From: Chlorobiales bacterium
Lineage (GTDB): Bacteria > Bacteroidota > Chlorobiia > Chlorobiales > Chlorobiaceae
Assembly (NCBI GenBank): GCA_022360275.1
Contig: JAKSDC010000182.1
Coordinates: 1-31,937 of the forward strand
Reading direction: 5' to 3'
Length of the DNA stretch: 31,937 bases
Shown in pieces: positions 1 to 7,812 of this stretch (the stretch's first letter is position 1; each line of letters starts with the position of its first letter). A program made the translations under genes and the position numbers. The notes under the pieces were generated by a model. That model saw only the letters and a list, made by a program, of their open reading frames with translations. It was not told where the DNA came from and made no database searches.

Positions 1-201
1 GACCTTGCCGTCAACAAGGGCGAAAATAGTATGATCCCTGCCGATTCCTGTATTATTACCGGGCTTGAATACCGTACCTCTCTGACGAACAATAATTGAA
101 CCCGCAGAGACAAGTGAGCCTCCGGATGCTTTTACACCAAGGTATTTCGGGTTGCTGTCACGGCCGTTTTTCGTTGAACCGCCGCCTTTTTTATGAGCCA
201 T
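1..201 (-). CDS. rpmA: 50S ribosomal protein L27 (3' end outside window)
   Basis: L27 is a large-subunit ribosomal protein whose N-terminal tail reaches the peptidyl-transferase centre. The 67 visible codons begin MAHKKGGGSTKNGRDSNPK and run through the conserved stretch around RQRGTVFKPGNN and GRDHTIFA, which is diagnostic of the family. The C-terminal part, about 20 residues in typical L27, lies beyond the left edge. There is no extra N-terminal peptide of the kind cleaved in Firmicutes; the gene starts directly at MAHKKG. It follows rplU by 45 bp on the same strand, the usual rplU-rpmA operon, and is probably transcribed from the promoter upstream of rplU. Confidence 0.97.
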   Translation of the reverse strand, partial: MAHKKGGGSTKNGRDSNPKYLGVKASGGSLVSAGSIIVRQRGTVFKPGNNTGIGRDHTIFALVDGKV

Positions 202-246
202 GAGTCAAAATGATTTTTGTTGAAAATGTTATGTATACCATCTTTG

Positions 247-531
247 TTAAAGGACTTCAACCTGTGTCATCAACTGACGGTGACCGTTCCTTTTCTGATA
301 GCGTTTTCTGCGCTTTTTCTTGAAGACAATGACCTTCTCGTCTTTGAGGTGCTCAAGCACTTTCAACTGCACAGTTCCTGAAGGTTTCATCGATGTCTTT
401 TCCTGGTCAATATGTGCAAGAGGCTTGATGTCAATGACGTTGCCGACTTCAGCTTTCTGATGTGGAACGAACAGCCTGTCACCTGTTTTGACCAAGTATT
501 GCTTGTCTGAAATTTCTATCAGTGCCTGCAT
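247..531 (-). CDS. rplU: 50S ribosomal protein L21
   Basis: L21 binds 23S rRNA in the large subunit. The 94-residue product starts MQALIEISDKQYLVKTGD, the standard L21 opening. It has the basic segment KKKRRKRYQKRNGHRQ near the C-terminus (about residues 71-86), which contains the conserved RRK-GHRQ rRNA-binding signature. Length is slightly short of the 100-105 residues of many L21 proteins but complete, ending QVEVL. It is the first gene of the rplU-rpmA pair. A good sigma-70-like promoter lies 39 to 67 bp upstream of the start codon. Confidence 0.97.
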   Translation of the reverse strand: MQALIEISDKQYLVKTGDRLFVPHQKAEVGNVIDIKPLAHIDQEKTSMKPSGTVQLKVLEHLKDEKVIVFKKKRRKRYQKRNGHRQLMTQVEVL

Positions 532-569
532 TATAACTATATGCGTTAGATTAAGAATTATAGGCTCGT

Positions 570-598
570 AATATATGGTAATCCTTGTATTATTTCAA
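570..598 (-). promoter_or_regulatory. Predicted promoter of rplU-rpmA
   Basis: Read on the minus strand, a TTGAAA (-35) and a TATATT (-10) are separated by exactly 17 bp. This would start transcription about 30 bp before the rplU ATG. A second perfect TATAAT lies at 557-562 but has no good -35 partner. The call rests on consensus match and position only. Confidence 0.5.
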
Positions 599-700
599 AT
601 GTGATTGTCTGCGTTTCCAATGCTTCAACGTTGATTCACAAGATAAGCTTGCGTATTTGAGTGGTTATGTTCTTTCAAAAGTCGGAGCAGGTATCACCTC

Positions 701-1138
701 TTACACCAAAAAGAACGTTACCCCCAACACCAGAGCGAACATCAACAGTGAGATTGTGAAAAGGTTATACCATTTTTTATAGTCGGACCTGCTGCACGGA
801 TATTGCAGTGGGTGGATGGCCTTGATAATGTACCCCATGGTCAGTGCAACCTGAAGTATGATAAGTGCTGATTTTATCGCAACGGCAATGGTCCATCCAT
901 GAAAAAAGAGGGCCAGCAGGAGTCCTGAAACAATCGTGGTTTTAAAGCCAGCATCGGCCACTTTGGTTTCAAGCTTGATATAGGTTTGCAGGAGCATGGG
1001 GTAGTCGCCGAGGTCATCGTATGTGCCTGTCAGTTTTGGTTCGAGAGTTTTCAACAGAAAGAGGGACGCAAACACGGTGCCGAACCATGTCGCAAAAGCG
1101 GTTACATGAATGAAGAGAAGAAGAGAGTGCCAGTCCAT
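701..1138 (-). CDS. Small integral membrane protein, possibly CopD/DUF2269-like
   Basis: I do not recognise this 145-residue protein with certainty. It has about four hydrophobic segments: LLLFIHVTAFATWFGTVFAS near the N-terminus, a central pair around VSGLLLALFFHGWTIAVAI and ALIILQVALTMGYII, and a last one ending LVLGVTFFLV. The H-x(6)-W-F-G pattern in the first segment recalls the CopD/DUF2269 type of membrane protein, where such residues sit in the membrane, but this is a weak resemblance. The ATG at MDWHSL was chosen. A TTG 14 codons upstream would also keep the frame open, and neither start has a clear ribosome-binding site. The gene is transcribed away from mutS. Confidence 0.65.
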   Translation of the reverse strand: MDWHSLLLFIHVTAFATWFGTVFASLFLLKTLEPKLTGTYDDLGDYPMLLQTYIKLETKVADAGFKTTIVSGLLLALFFHGWTIAVAIKSALIILQVALTMGYIIKAIHPLQYPCSRSDYKKWYNLFTISLLMFALVLGVTFFLV

Positions 1139-1346
1139 GGTACTATGGTTAGTGATGTGATAAAATCCGGATGGTTGCAATTTACAGAGGAACTTAAAAT
1201 ATAGGAAAAAATCAAGGGTGTACAGCGTGATGCAGAAACAGGTTACGCTCTATGCCTTGGTACGTAAGGTGCTTGTTTTTTTTACTGCGCTGAATTAGCT
1301 TGGTCAATTACCCATGACCGGTAAAAGGTAAAGGAGCAATGAAATC

Positions 1347-3992
1347 ATGAAGGCGACCCAAAAGAAAAAAAGCGGTAGCGAAACGCCGATGATGCGCCAG
1401 TATCTCGAAGTGAAGGAGCGCTATCCTGAGTATCTGCTGCTGTTCAGGGTCGGGGATTTCTATGAATCGTTTTACGATGACGCCCGCAAGGTGTCAGAGG
1501 CCCTCAACATTGTCTTGACCCGCCGGTCAAACGGAGCTGCTGCAGATATTCCTATGGCAGGGTTCCCTCACCATGCCTGTGACGGCTATATCGCACGTCT
1601 GGTTAAAAAAGGCTACAAGGTTACGGTTTGCGATCAAGTTGAGGATCCGTCGCAGGCCAAAGGGCTTGTAAAGCGTGAAATAACGGATATTGTAACGCCC
1701 GGAGTGACCTACAGCGACGAACTTCTCGAGGACAAGCACAACAACTACCTCTGTGCGTTGACTTTTTTAAAGAAAGGGCGTGAAAAGCGGGCCGGGATCG
1801 CGTTTATCGATGTAACGACAGCAGAGTTCAGAATTACCGATATACTGCCTGACCAGGTTGCGGGTATGTTGCAGTCCATCCAGCCTTCTGAAGTTCTTCT
1901 TGCTTCAAAGGACAAGGCTTTCGGGGAAACAATCGGCAGAATACTGCCGGCAGAAGTGGTTGTCACCGTTCTGGACGACTGGATGTTCAGCGAAGAGAAT
2001 GCGTCACAGGTGATAGGAAAGCATTTTAAAACCCATTCTTTGAAAGGATTCGGCATTGAAGCTGCATATGCTGCCAGGGTGGCTGCAGGGGTTGTTTTGC
2101 AATACCTCGAGGAGACCCGGCAGAACCGTTTACAGTACATCACCAGGATTGCATTGTTTGACAGCACACATCACATGATACTTGATCTGCAAACCAAGAG
2201 AAATCTGGAAATCATCTCCTCAATGCAGGACGGGTCAATAAGCGGCAGTTTGCTTCAGGTTCTAGATCATACCCGTAATCCGATGGGGGCCAGACTGCTC
2301 AGGCGCTGGCTTTTGCGTCCGCTCAAAAAAATAGAAGAGATCCAGCTCAGGCTGGATGCTGTCGAAGCATTACATGTGGAGAGAGAGGTTCGTAACAGGC
2401 TTGGTGAGATACTTGGGGGAATCAACGACCTTGAAAGGGCACTTGCAAGGATCGCTACCTTGCGGAGCGTGCCGCGTGAAGTACGTGCACTTGGCGCAGC
2501 TCTGGAGAAAATGCCGGATCTTCAGGCGTTGCTGCATGATTCGAAAAGTTCCAGACTTCGAAAGCTTTCACATGACCTGGTTCAACTTTCTGAAATAACA
2601 GCAACTATTGAAGAGGCGATCGATCCTGAGGCAGGTGCGGCAATTCGTGACGGCGGTTATATCAGAGGCGGGTACAATCGTGAGCTCGACGAGCTGCGTT
2701 CGGTTTCCTCGAATGCCAAGAGCTGTCTGATGGAAATCCAGCAAATGGAACGTGAAAAGACCGGTATCTCGACTTTGAAGATACAATACAACAGGGTTTT
2801 CGGTTACTATATCGAAGTCAGCAAGGCAAACAGCGGCAGGGTTCCCGATTATTACGAAAAGAAGCAAACCCTCGTTAACGCGGAACGATATACCATTCCT
2901 GCATTGAAGGAGTATGAAGAAAAAATTTTGACCGCTGAGGAGAAGAGTCTGATGCTTGAACAGCAGCTTTTCCGTGAACTGTGCATGAGCGTAGCTTCAG
3001 AAGCTTTGCATATTCAGCAAAACGCCGATATTGTCGCCGAACTTGATTGCCTTTACTCTTTTGCCTGCTGTGCCGAAGCATATCGATACGTCAAGCCGGT
3101 GGTAAAAAAACATGGTGATTTGTCCGTTACCAACGGACGTCATCCTGTACTTGAGCGCATTCTCGGTGTTGATGAACCTTATGTGGCGAACGACTGCTTT
3201 TTCGACAACAAGCAGCGCATGCTGATTGTCACTGGTCCGAACATGGCTGGAAAAAGCTCATACCTGCGTCAGAACGGCCTTATTGTCTTGCTTGCCCAGG
3301 TTGGCAGTTTCGTGCCGGCCGATGGTGCGGAGATAGGACTTGTCGACAGGATTTTCACAAGAGTAGGAGCGTCGGACAACCTTGCTTCCGGGGAAAGCAC
3401 CTTTCTTGTCGAGATGAATGAAGGGGCAAATATTCTCAATAACGCAACCGAAAAAAGCCTTATTCTACTTGACGAAGTCGGCAGGGGTACGAGCACGTAT
3501 GACGGAATGTCGATTGCATGGGCTATGAGCGAGTACATTCATAACGTCATAAAGGCAAGAACGCTGTTTGCCACACACTACCACGAACTTGCCGAACTGG
3601 AAGAGCGATTCGAGAGCATTCGCAATTATAATGCAACGGTTGTCGAGACCGCCGATAAAGTGGTTTTCCTGCGGAAAATTGTCAGAGGTGCATCCGATAA
3701 CAGCTACGGGATTGAAGTCGCAAAAATGGCAGGTATGCCGTCGGAGGTTATTAAAAGAGCCAAAGAGATTCTTGCCGGCATGGAAAGGAGGGATGTAGTG
3801 TTTCCAGCGGGTTCCCGTGAAGCCGGGGTTCAGGAGATGCAAACCCGTCAGATTTATCTTTTCGAGGAAGAGGAGAGGAAGCTGAAACATGCCATCGATG
3901 CAATCGATATCAACCGCCTGACACCGATCGAGGCGATCCTTGAACTGAAGAAACTTCAGGACCTTGCCGGTGAAGAGGATGGGGATGGATAA
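1347..3992 (+). CDS. mutS: DNA mismatch repair protein MutS
   Basis: MutS recognises base mismatches and small loops and starts methyl-independent or MutL-directed repair in the cytoplasm. The 881-residue length fits MutS1. The mismatch-wedging F-Y-E is at residues 38-40 (GDFYESF), followed by the connector, lever and clamp regions. The ATPase has Walker A TGPNMAGKS at about 629-637 and Walker B/signature DEVGRGTSTYDG from 709. The helix-turn-helix dimer region and a typical C-terminal LTPIEAILELKKLQDL close the protein. GGAG ends 10 nt before the chosen ATG. A tiny out-of-frame ATG-AAA-TCA-TGA overlaps this start but is too close to the ribosome-binding site. The end overlaps the next gene by 8 nt, so the two are probably co-transcribed. 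Confidence 0.97.
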   Translation: MKATQKKKSGSETPMMRQYLEVKERYPEYLLLFRVGDFYESFYDDARKVSEALNIVLTRRSNGAAADIPMAGFPHHACDGYIARLVKKGYKVTVCDQVEDPSQAKGLVKREITDIVTPGVTYSDELLEDKHNNYLCALTFLKKGREKRAGIAFIDVTTAEFRITDILPDQVAGMLQSIQPSEVLLASKDKAFGETIGRILPAEVVVTVLDDWMFSEENASQVIGKHFKTHSLKGFGIEAAYAARVAAGVVLQYLEETRQNRLQYITRIALFDSTHHMILDLQTKRNLEIISSMQDGSISGSLLQVLDHTRNPMGARLLRRWLLRPLKKIEEIQLRLDAVEALHVEREVRNRLGEILGGINDLERALARIATLRSVPREVRALGAALEKMPDLQALLHDSKSSRLRKLSHDLVQLSEITATIEEAIDPEAGAAIRDGGYIRGGYNRELDELRSVSSNAKSCLMEIQQMEREKTGISTLKIQYNRVFGYYIEVSKANSGRVPDYYEKKQTLVNAERYTIPALKEYEEKILTAEEKSLMLEQQLFRELCMSVASEALHIQQNADIVAELDCLYSFACCAEAYRYVKPVVKKHGDLSVTNGRHPVLERILGVDEPYVANDCFFDNKQRMLIVTGPNMAGKSSYLRQNGLIVLLAQVGSFVPADGAEIGLVDRIFTRVGASDNLASGESTFLVEMNEGANILNNATEKSLILLDEVGRGTSTYDGMSIAWAMSEYIHNVIKARTLFATHYHELAELEERFESIRNYNATVVETADKVVFLRKIVRGASDNSYGIEVAKMAGMPSEVIKRAKEILAGMERRDVVFPAGSREAGVQEMQTRQIYLFEEEERKLKHAIDAIDINRLTPIEAILELKKLQDLAGEEDGDG

Positions 3993-5400
3993 GCTTTCGG
4001 TACTCCTTGTTTTTGTGCCTGCTGACAGCGGTGTTGACGGTCCCGCTCTTCTCGGGGAATCGGGGCGCCCGGGGTTTCTCCAGGGCCTGAAAAACGGTGT
4101 GCTTAAAAACATCATCAAGCGGGCACAGTTTGCTATTCCGCCTCTTTCTCTGATGATTCTTGGTTCCATCGATGAGCCCGGTATCGAGCAGCATATCTGT
4201 GACCTTCGTTTTGAAACCTTTCCTCTCGATAGACACTGGGATCTGATAGGGATCAGTGTCCAGACCGGAGCAGTCAAACCTGCTTTCGAATTATCCGCAC
4301 TCTTGCGGGAAAAAGGGTTCAGAGTCGTTCTGGGGGGGCCGTATGTAACGGTTTTTCCTGAGCGCTGCCGTGCTCACGGAGATGTGCTTGTTATCGGTGA
4401 GGCTGATGATATATGGCGAGCTGTTCTTGAAGATCTTCGGCATGACAGGCTGCAGAAAGAGTACCGTGTGGAACGACTGCCCGACCTCTCTTCCTGCAGG
4501 GGCGTTAAAAAAGAGGCGCTGGATATCCAGCACTATTTTACGACGAATGTCGTACAGACAACCCGAGGATGTCCCTACAGTTGTGATTTTTGCAACGTCC
4601 ATGTCATAAACGGGCACAGGATCAGGCACCGGGATATTGCTGGTGTGGTCCGGGAGGTAGAAGGTTTTCTCGAAAAGGACAGGAGAATCTTTTTTTTTCT
4701 CGACGATACGATCAATGCCGATGACGAGTATGCCGAAAAGCTTTTTCGTGAGCTGATTCCGTTCAACATCAAGTGGGTTGGTCAGGCAACGACCAGACTT
4801 GGTGAGAACGGGCGTCTGCTCGACGTTTTTTCCCGTTCCGGCTGCGGCGCCCTGCTTGTGGGCATCGAAAGTCTCGCTGAAGAAAGCAACAGGGTGCACC
4901 ATAAGTTCCATAATCCTGTAGATCGGCAGGCTGAATGTATCCGAAATATTCGCGATGCCGGGATCTGTGTTTACGGAAGTTTCATTTACGGTCTCGATGA
5001 AGATACCCTGGAGCAGACCGGTGCAATAGAGGCGTTTTTGGACGAGACAGGGATAGACGTACCAGGCATCAATCTTCTGCGGCCCATTCCCGGCACAGAA
5101 GTGTTCAATCGACTGGCCGATGAGCAGCGGCTGCTGCATGATCGCAACAATCATGATGCTTTCCGCTTTTCCTGGGGACAGGAAATGCTCTACCGCCCCA
5201 AAAAAATTCCGATTGAAACATTTATTCCGAGCTATACCGATTTGACAAAAAGGATCTTTACGGTAAAGCGGGCAATACAGCGTGCAGCCAACGCACCGAC
5301 CCTTCGAACTGCAGTGCTGATGTTCAATCTTTTTTATGTGCACATGTACAATCTTTCACGGAAGGATCTCATGCAGCAGATGGAAAAGCTGGGGGGATAG
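3985..5400 (+). CDS. Cobalamin-binding-domain radical SAM protein (class B type)
   Basis: This 471-residue protein joins an N-terminal B12-binding-like domain (about residues 1-140; GGPYVTVFPE and the following IGEADDIW are typical) to a radical SAM domain. The cluster motif C-x3-C-x2-C is at Cys196, Cys200 and Cys203 (RGCPYSCDFCN). The cobalamin domain lacks the DxHxxG base-off motif, as is usual in this class. Relatives include methyltransferases and cyclases of bacteriochlorophyll synthesis (BchE, BchQ, BchR) and many enzymes of unknown substrate. I cannot assign one of these from sequence alone. The ATG at MDKLSVLLVFVP was chosen because a GAGG lies 6 nt upstream. The gene overlaps the end of mutS by 8 nt, which suggests translational coupling rather than shared function. 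Confidence 0.85.
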   Translation: MDKLSVLLVFVPADSGVDGPALLGESGRPGFLQGLKNGVLKNIIKRAQFAIPPLSLMILGSIDEPGIEQHICDLRFETFPLDRHWDLIGISVQTGAVKPAFELSALLREKGFRVVLGGPYVTVFPERCRAHGDVLVIGEADDIWRAVLEDLRHDRLQKEYRVERLPDLSSCRGVKKEALDIQHYFTTNVVQTTRGCPYSCDFCNVHVINGHRIRHRDIAGVVREVEGFLEKDRRIFFFLDDTINADDEYAEKLFRELIPFNIKWVGQATTRLGENGRLLDVFSRSGCGALLVGIESLAEESNRVHHKFHNPVDRQAECIRNIRDAGICVYGSFIYGLDEDTLEQTGAIEAFLDETGIDVPGINLLRPIPGTEVFNRLADEQRLLHDRNNHDAFRFSWGQEMLYRPKKIPIETFIPSYTDLTKRIFTVKRAIQRAANAPTLRTAVLMFNLFYVHMYNLSRKDLMQQMEKLGG

Positions 5401-5419
5401 TGAATGGTAGGAGAGTAGT

Positions 5420-5459
5420 CAGGAGTAAGCTGCTCCTGGCTCCTGCGCACAAAGTGCGC
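5420..5459. terminator. Two small hairpins between convergent genes
   Basis: CAGGAG (5420-5425) can pair with CTCCTG (5433-5438), and GCGCAC (5445-5450) with GTGCGC (5454-5459) around an AAA loop. They lie in the 83-bp gap between the convergent radical SAM and ABC genes. There is only a weak pyrimidine tract (TACTTCTTTCTT) after the second stem, so termination is plausible, not certain. The segment may also be part of a dispersed intergenic repeat. Confidence 0.4.
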
Positions 5460-5483
5460 TACTTCTTTCTTCACGATTCATGA

Positions 5484-7238
5484 TTAACTGATAGACCGGA
5501 TCTCATCCTCAAGCAACTGCTGCGTGTAGAGTTCCATATAGATACTATCTTTTGCCAACAACTCCTCATGCGATCCGGTTTCCACTATGCGGCCGTCCTT
5601 GAGAACGATAATGCGGTCACAGTTTTTAACGGTCGAAATTCTGTGGCTGATAAGCAGCAACGTCGTGTTGGGCAGTTTTTCAAGCAGCGCCTCGAATATG
5701 CCGGCTTCGGTACTGGTGTCCACGGCCGAAAGGGCATCATCGAGAATCAGGATTTCAGGTTTCCAGGCAAGTGCCCGTGCAATACAGGTTCGCTGTTTCT
5801 GTCCTCCTGAAAGATTGATACCTTTTTCTCCCAGCATGGTTTCGAAACCGTCCGGGAAATCCATGATATCATCGTAAAGGTTTGCAATCCGGCTTGCTTC
5901 GATAATGTGGTCCAGATGATCGGAGTCGGTGGCGATGCCATAGTCGATATTGTTTGCTATAGTATCGGAGAAAACAAAATTTGTTTGCGGCACGAAGCCG
6001 ACATGTTGTTTCAGGTTGGTTAGCGGGATGGTCCTTATATCCCTCCCGTCAAGGAGGATGGTGCCGCTTTGCGGATCGTAGAACCGGGGTATGAGATTGA
6101 CAAGCGAGGTTTTTCCCGAACCTGTCGCGCCGACAATGGCTACTTTGCTGCCGGGTTCAACGGTAAAGGAGATGTTGGAAAGCACATTTTTTTCATTGCG
6201 GGGGTAGTGGAACGAAATGTTCCTGAACTCAATTTCTCCACGGACATTTTCCGGAAGATGTGCGGTTGCAAGATTGTCGGTAATATCCGGTTTTGCATCG
6301 AAAATTTCATTGAGACGGGTTTGGGCCGACGATGCTTTCTGAATGATATTGGTAACCCATCCTATGGAAATGATCGGCCAGCTGAGCATGCTTACGTAAA
6401 TGATGAACTCTGCGATGTCGCCGATTGTCATCATTCCGTTCACGACATTGATACCTCCCACCCATATAACCGGAATAAGGGAAAGCGCAAGCAGAGCGGT
6501 CAGAATGGCAAAAAACAATGCCTGCAATTTAGCCAATGACAGGTTTTTATTGAAATAGGTTTCGTTGATTTTTTGAAAGCGTTCGGTTTCAAAACTCTCG
6601 CGTGTATAGTTCCTGATTACACGGATGCCTGAAATGTTTTCCTGCAGCAGTGCAGTTATGTCTGCATAACTTTCCTGGATGCTTTTCGTGTGTTTCTGGA
6701 TGGACCGCCCTATTCTGTAAACCGCGTAACTGAAAAAAGGCGCGGGAAGAAGAGCAAGCAGCGTCAGGACCGGAGAGATGGTCAGCATTGCAATGATGGC
6801 GAAAAAAAGACGGAAAAACGTGTTGATCGAATACATGATTCCCGGTCCGAGGAAATCTCTTACAGCGTTCAAGTCATTCGTTCCACGTGCAATCAGCTCA
6901 CCGGTACTGGTTTTATTGTAGAAGTCTCTGGAGAGCGTTTGCAGGTGAGCATAATAGTCGTTTTTCAGGTCGAATTCGATGATGCGCGAAGCAACGATGA
7001 TATTCTGGCGAACCATAAAAAGAAAGATACTGCCGAGAGCGGCAAAGAGTATATACAGCCCGATGTTGAACAGGACGTCCGACATGACAAACGGGCTTTC
7101 CAGAACGTCGATTGCGTTACCGATAAAGCGCGGGGCAGCGATCGCAAAAAAGTTGGCGAGAATGATAAAAACAAAACCGTAAAGCAGCTTGCTCTTGTAC
7201 CTGAAGAGATATTTTTTCAGACGTAGCAGATTTTTCAT
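5484..7238 (-). CDS. ABC exporter half-transporter (membrane domain fused to ATPase)
   Basis: The 584-residue protein has a six-helix ABC exporter membrane domain (about residues 1-310) followed by a nucleotide-binding domain. Walker A GATGSGKTS is near 370-378, the signature LSGGQKQR near 476-483, and Walker B ILILDDALSAVDT from about 496. The residue after the Walker B aspartate, normally a catalytic glutamate, is aspartate here. In known families this DDxLSAVD form marks the degenerate site of heterodimeric exporters such as BmrC/YheI, so a second subunit may be encoded elsewhere. The substrate is unknown; lipid or drug export are the usual roles. The ATG at MKNLLRLKKYLF was chosen over a GTG seven codons upstream. 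The gene is divergent from the MerR-type gene. Confidence 0.85.
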   Translation of the reverse strand: MKNLLRLKKYLFRYKSKLLYGFVFIILANFFAIAAPRFIGNAIDVLESPFVMSDVLFNIGLYILFAALGSIFLFMVRQNIIVASRIIEFDLKNDYYAHLQTLSRDFYNKTSTGELIARGTNDLNAVRDFLGPGIMYSINTFFRLFFAIIAMLTISPVLTLLALLPAPFFSYAVYRIGRSIQKHTKSIQESYADITALLQENISGIRVIRNYTRESFETERFQKINETYFNKNLSLAKLQALFFAILTALLALSLIPVIWVGGINVVNGMMTIGDIAEFIIYVSMLSWPIISIGWVTNIIQKASSAQTRLNEIFDAKPDITDNLATAHLPENVRGEIEFRNISFHYPRNEKNVLSNISFTVEPGSKVAIVGATGSGKTSLVNLIPRFYDPQSGTILLDGRDIRTIPLTNLKQHVGFVPQTNFVFSDTIANNIDYGIATDSDHLDHIIEASRIANLYDDIMDFPDGFETMLGEKGINLSGGQKQRTCIARALAWKPEILILDDALSAVDTSTEAGIFEALLEKLPNTTLLLISHRISTVKNCDRIIVLKDGRIVETGSHEELLAKDSIYMELYTQQLLEDEIRSIS

Positions 7239-7246
7239 CGCTCGTG

Positions 7247-7275
7247 TTTTTGATCTCACGGATGTAATGTATAAT
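7247..7275 (+). promoter_or_regulatory. Predicted promoter of the MerR-type gene
   Basis: A perfect TATAAT at 7270-7275 is preceded at 17 bp by TTTTTG, a weak -35. The leader to the ATG would be about 32 nt. The 75-bp divergent region must also carry the start of the ABC exporter transcript. Confidence 0.4.
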
Positions 7276-7313
7276 AAGAGAAAATAAATGTCTATAACCT
7301 ATACATAAAAACC

Positions 7314-7715
7314 ATGCCGTTCGAGTCGAATAAAAGTTATTACTCTATTGGAGAGGTGAGCAAGATTACCGGAGTTCCGGCTTATTTGTTGCGCTACTGG
7401 GAAAGGTTTTTCAGCGAGCTGAATCCCGGCAGGGATACAAGGGACAACAGGCGCTATACCAACAAGGACATTGCGATGGTGCTGACGATCAAGGGACTTG
7501 TCTATGAAAAGGGATACAAACTTGGAAAAGCCTCGCAGATCGTCAAGGGAGGAACGGCCGATACCGACGCTGACGAGAAAACCGAAGAAATTCTGAAGTT
7601 GCGAAAACAGATCGGGCATGAGAAAAAGAATCATACCATCGTTCATCAGCGCAGAAGGGAGCTTTTACAGGAGATAAAAGGGGAAATCGAAGAAATACTA
7701 CAGATGCTGGGATAG
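7314..7715 (+). CDS. MerR-family transcriptional regulator
   Basis: This 133-residue protein begins with a MerR winged helix-turn-helix: YSIGEVSKITGVPAYLLRYW at about residues 10-29, then NRRYTNKDIAMVLTIKGL. It continues with a helical, highly charged C-terminal half suited to antiparallel coiled-coil dimerisation. The C-terminal half has no cysteine, so a metal-sensing thiol site of the MerR/ZntR kind is absent; it resembles the short MerR proteins of unknown ligand. It is divergent from the ABC exporter, a common arrangement for a local regulator, and convergent with fmoA, from which it is separated by a strong two-way terminator. Whether it regulates either gene cannot be told from sequence. 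Confidence 0.88.
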   Translation: MPFESNKSYYSIGEVSKITGVPAYLLRYWERFFSELNPGRDTRDNRRYTNKDIAMVLTIKGLVYEKGYKLGKASQIVKGGTADTDADEKTEEILKLRKQIGHEKKNHTIVHQRRRELLQEIKGEIEEILQMLG

Positions 7716-7763
7716 AGGGGAGGGAATGACTATTGAATAATGAAAACAGGTCAAGTTCAATAA

Positions 7764-7789
7764 AAAAGCCGGCGGTTTCGCCGGCTTTT
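7764..7789. terminator. Bidirectional terminator shared by fmoA and the MerR-type gene
   Basis: A perfect 7-bp GC stem, GCCGGCG (7768-7774) with CGCCGGC (7779-7785), encloses a GTTT loop and is flanked by A and T runs. On the minus strand the stem is followed by a run of six U, ideal for ending the highly expressed fmoA transcript. On the plus strand it is followed by TTTT. Confidence 0.9.
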
Positions 7790-7812
7790 GATGTTCTGTC
7801 ATGGGTCGGTTC

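Noticed and set aside
585..782. 65-residue plus-strand reading frame between rplU and the small membrane protein gene
   Set aside because: It overlaps the end of the minus-strand membrane protein gene and the predicted rplU promoter, starts without a ribosome-binding site and has no recognisable motif.
1339..1350. Tiny ATG-AAA-TCA-TGA frame overlapping the mutS start
   Set aside because: It lies only 2 nt after the GGAG, too close for initiation; the same GGAG is well placed for mutS. Probably chance.
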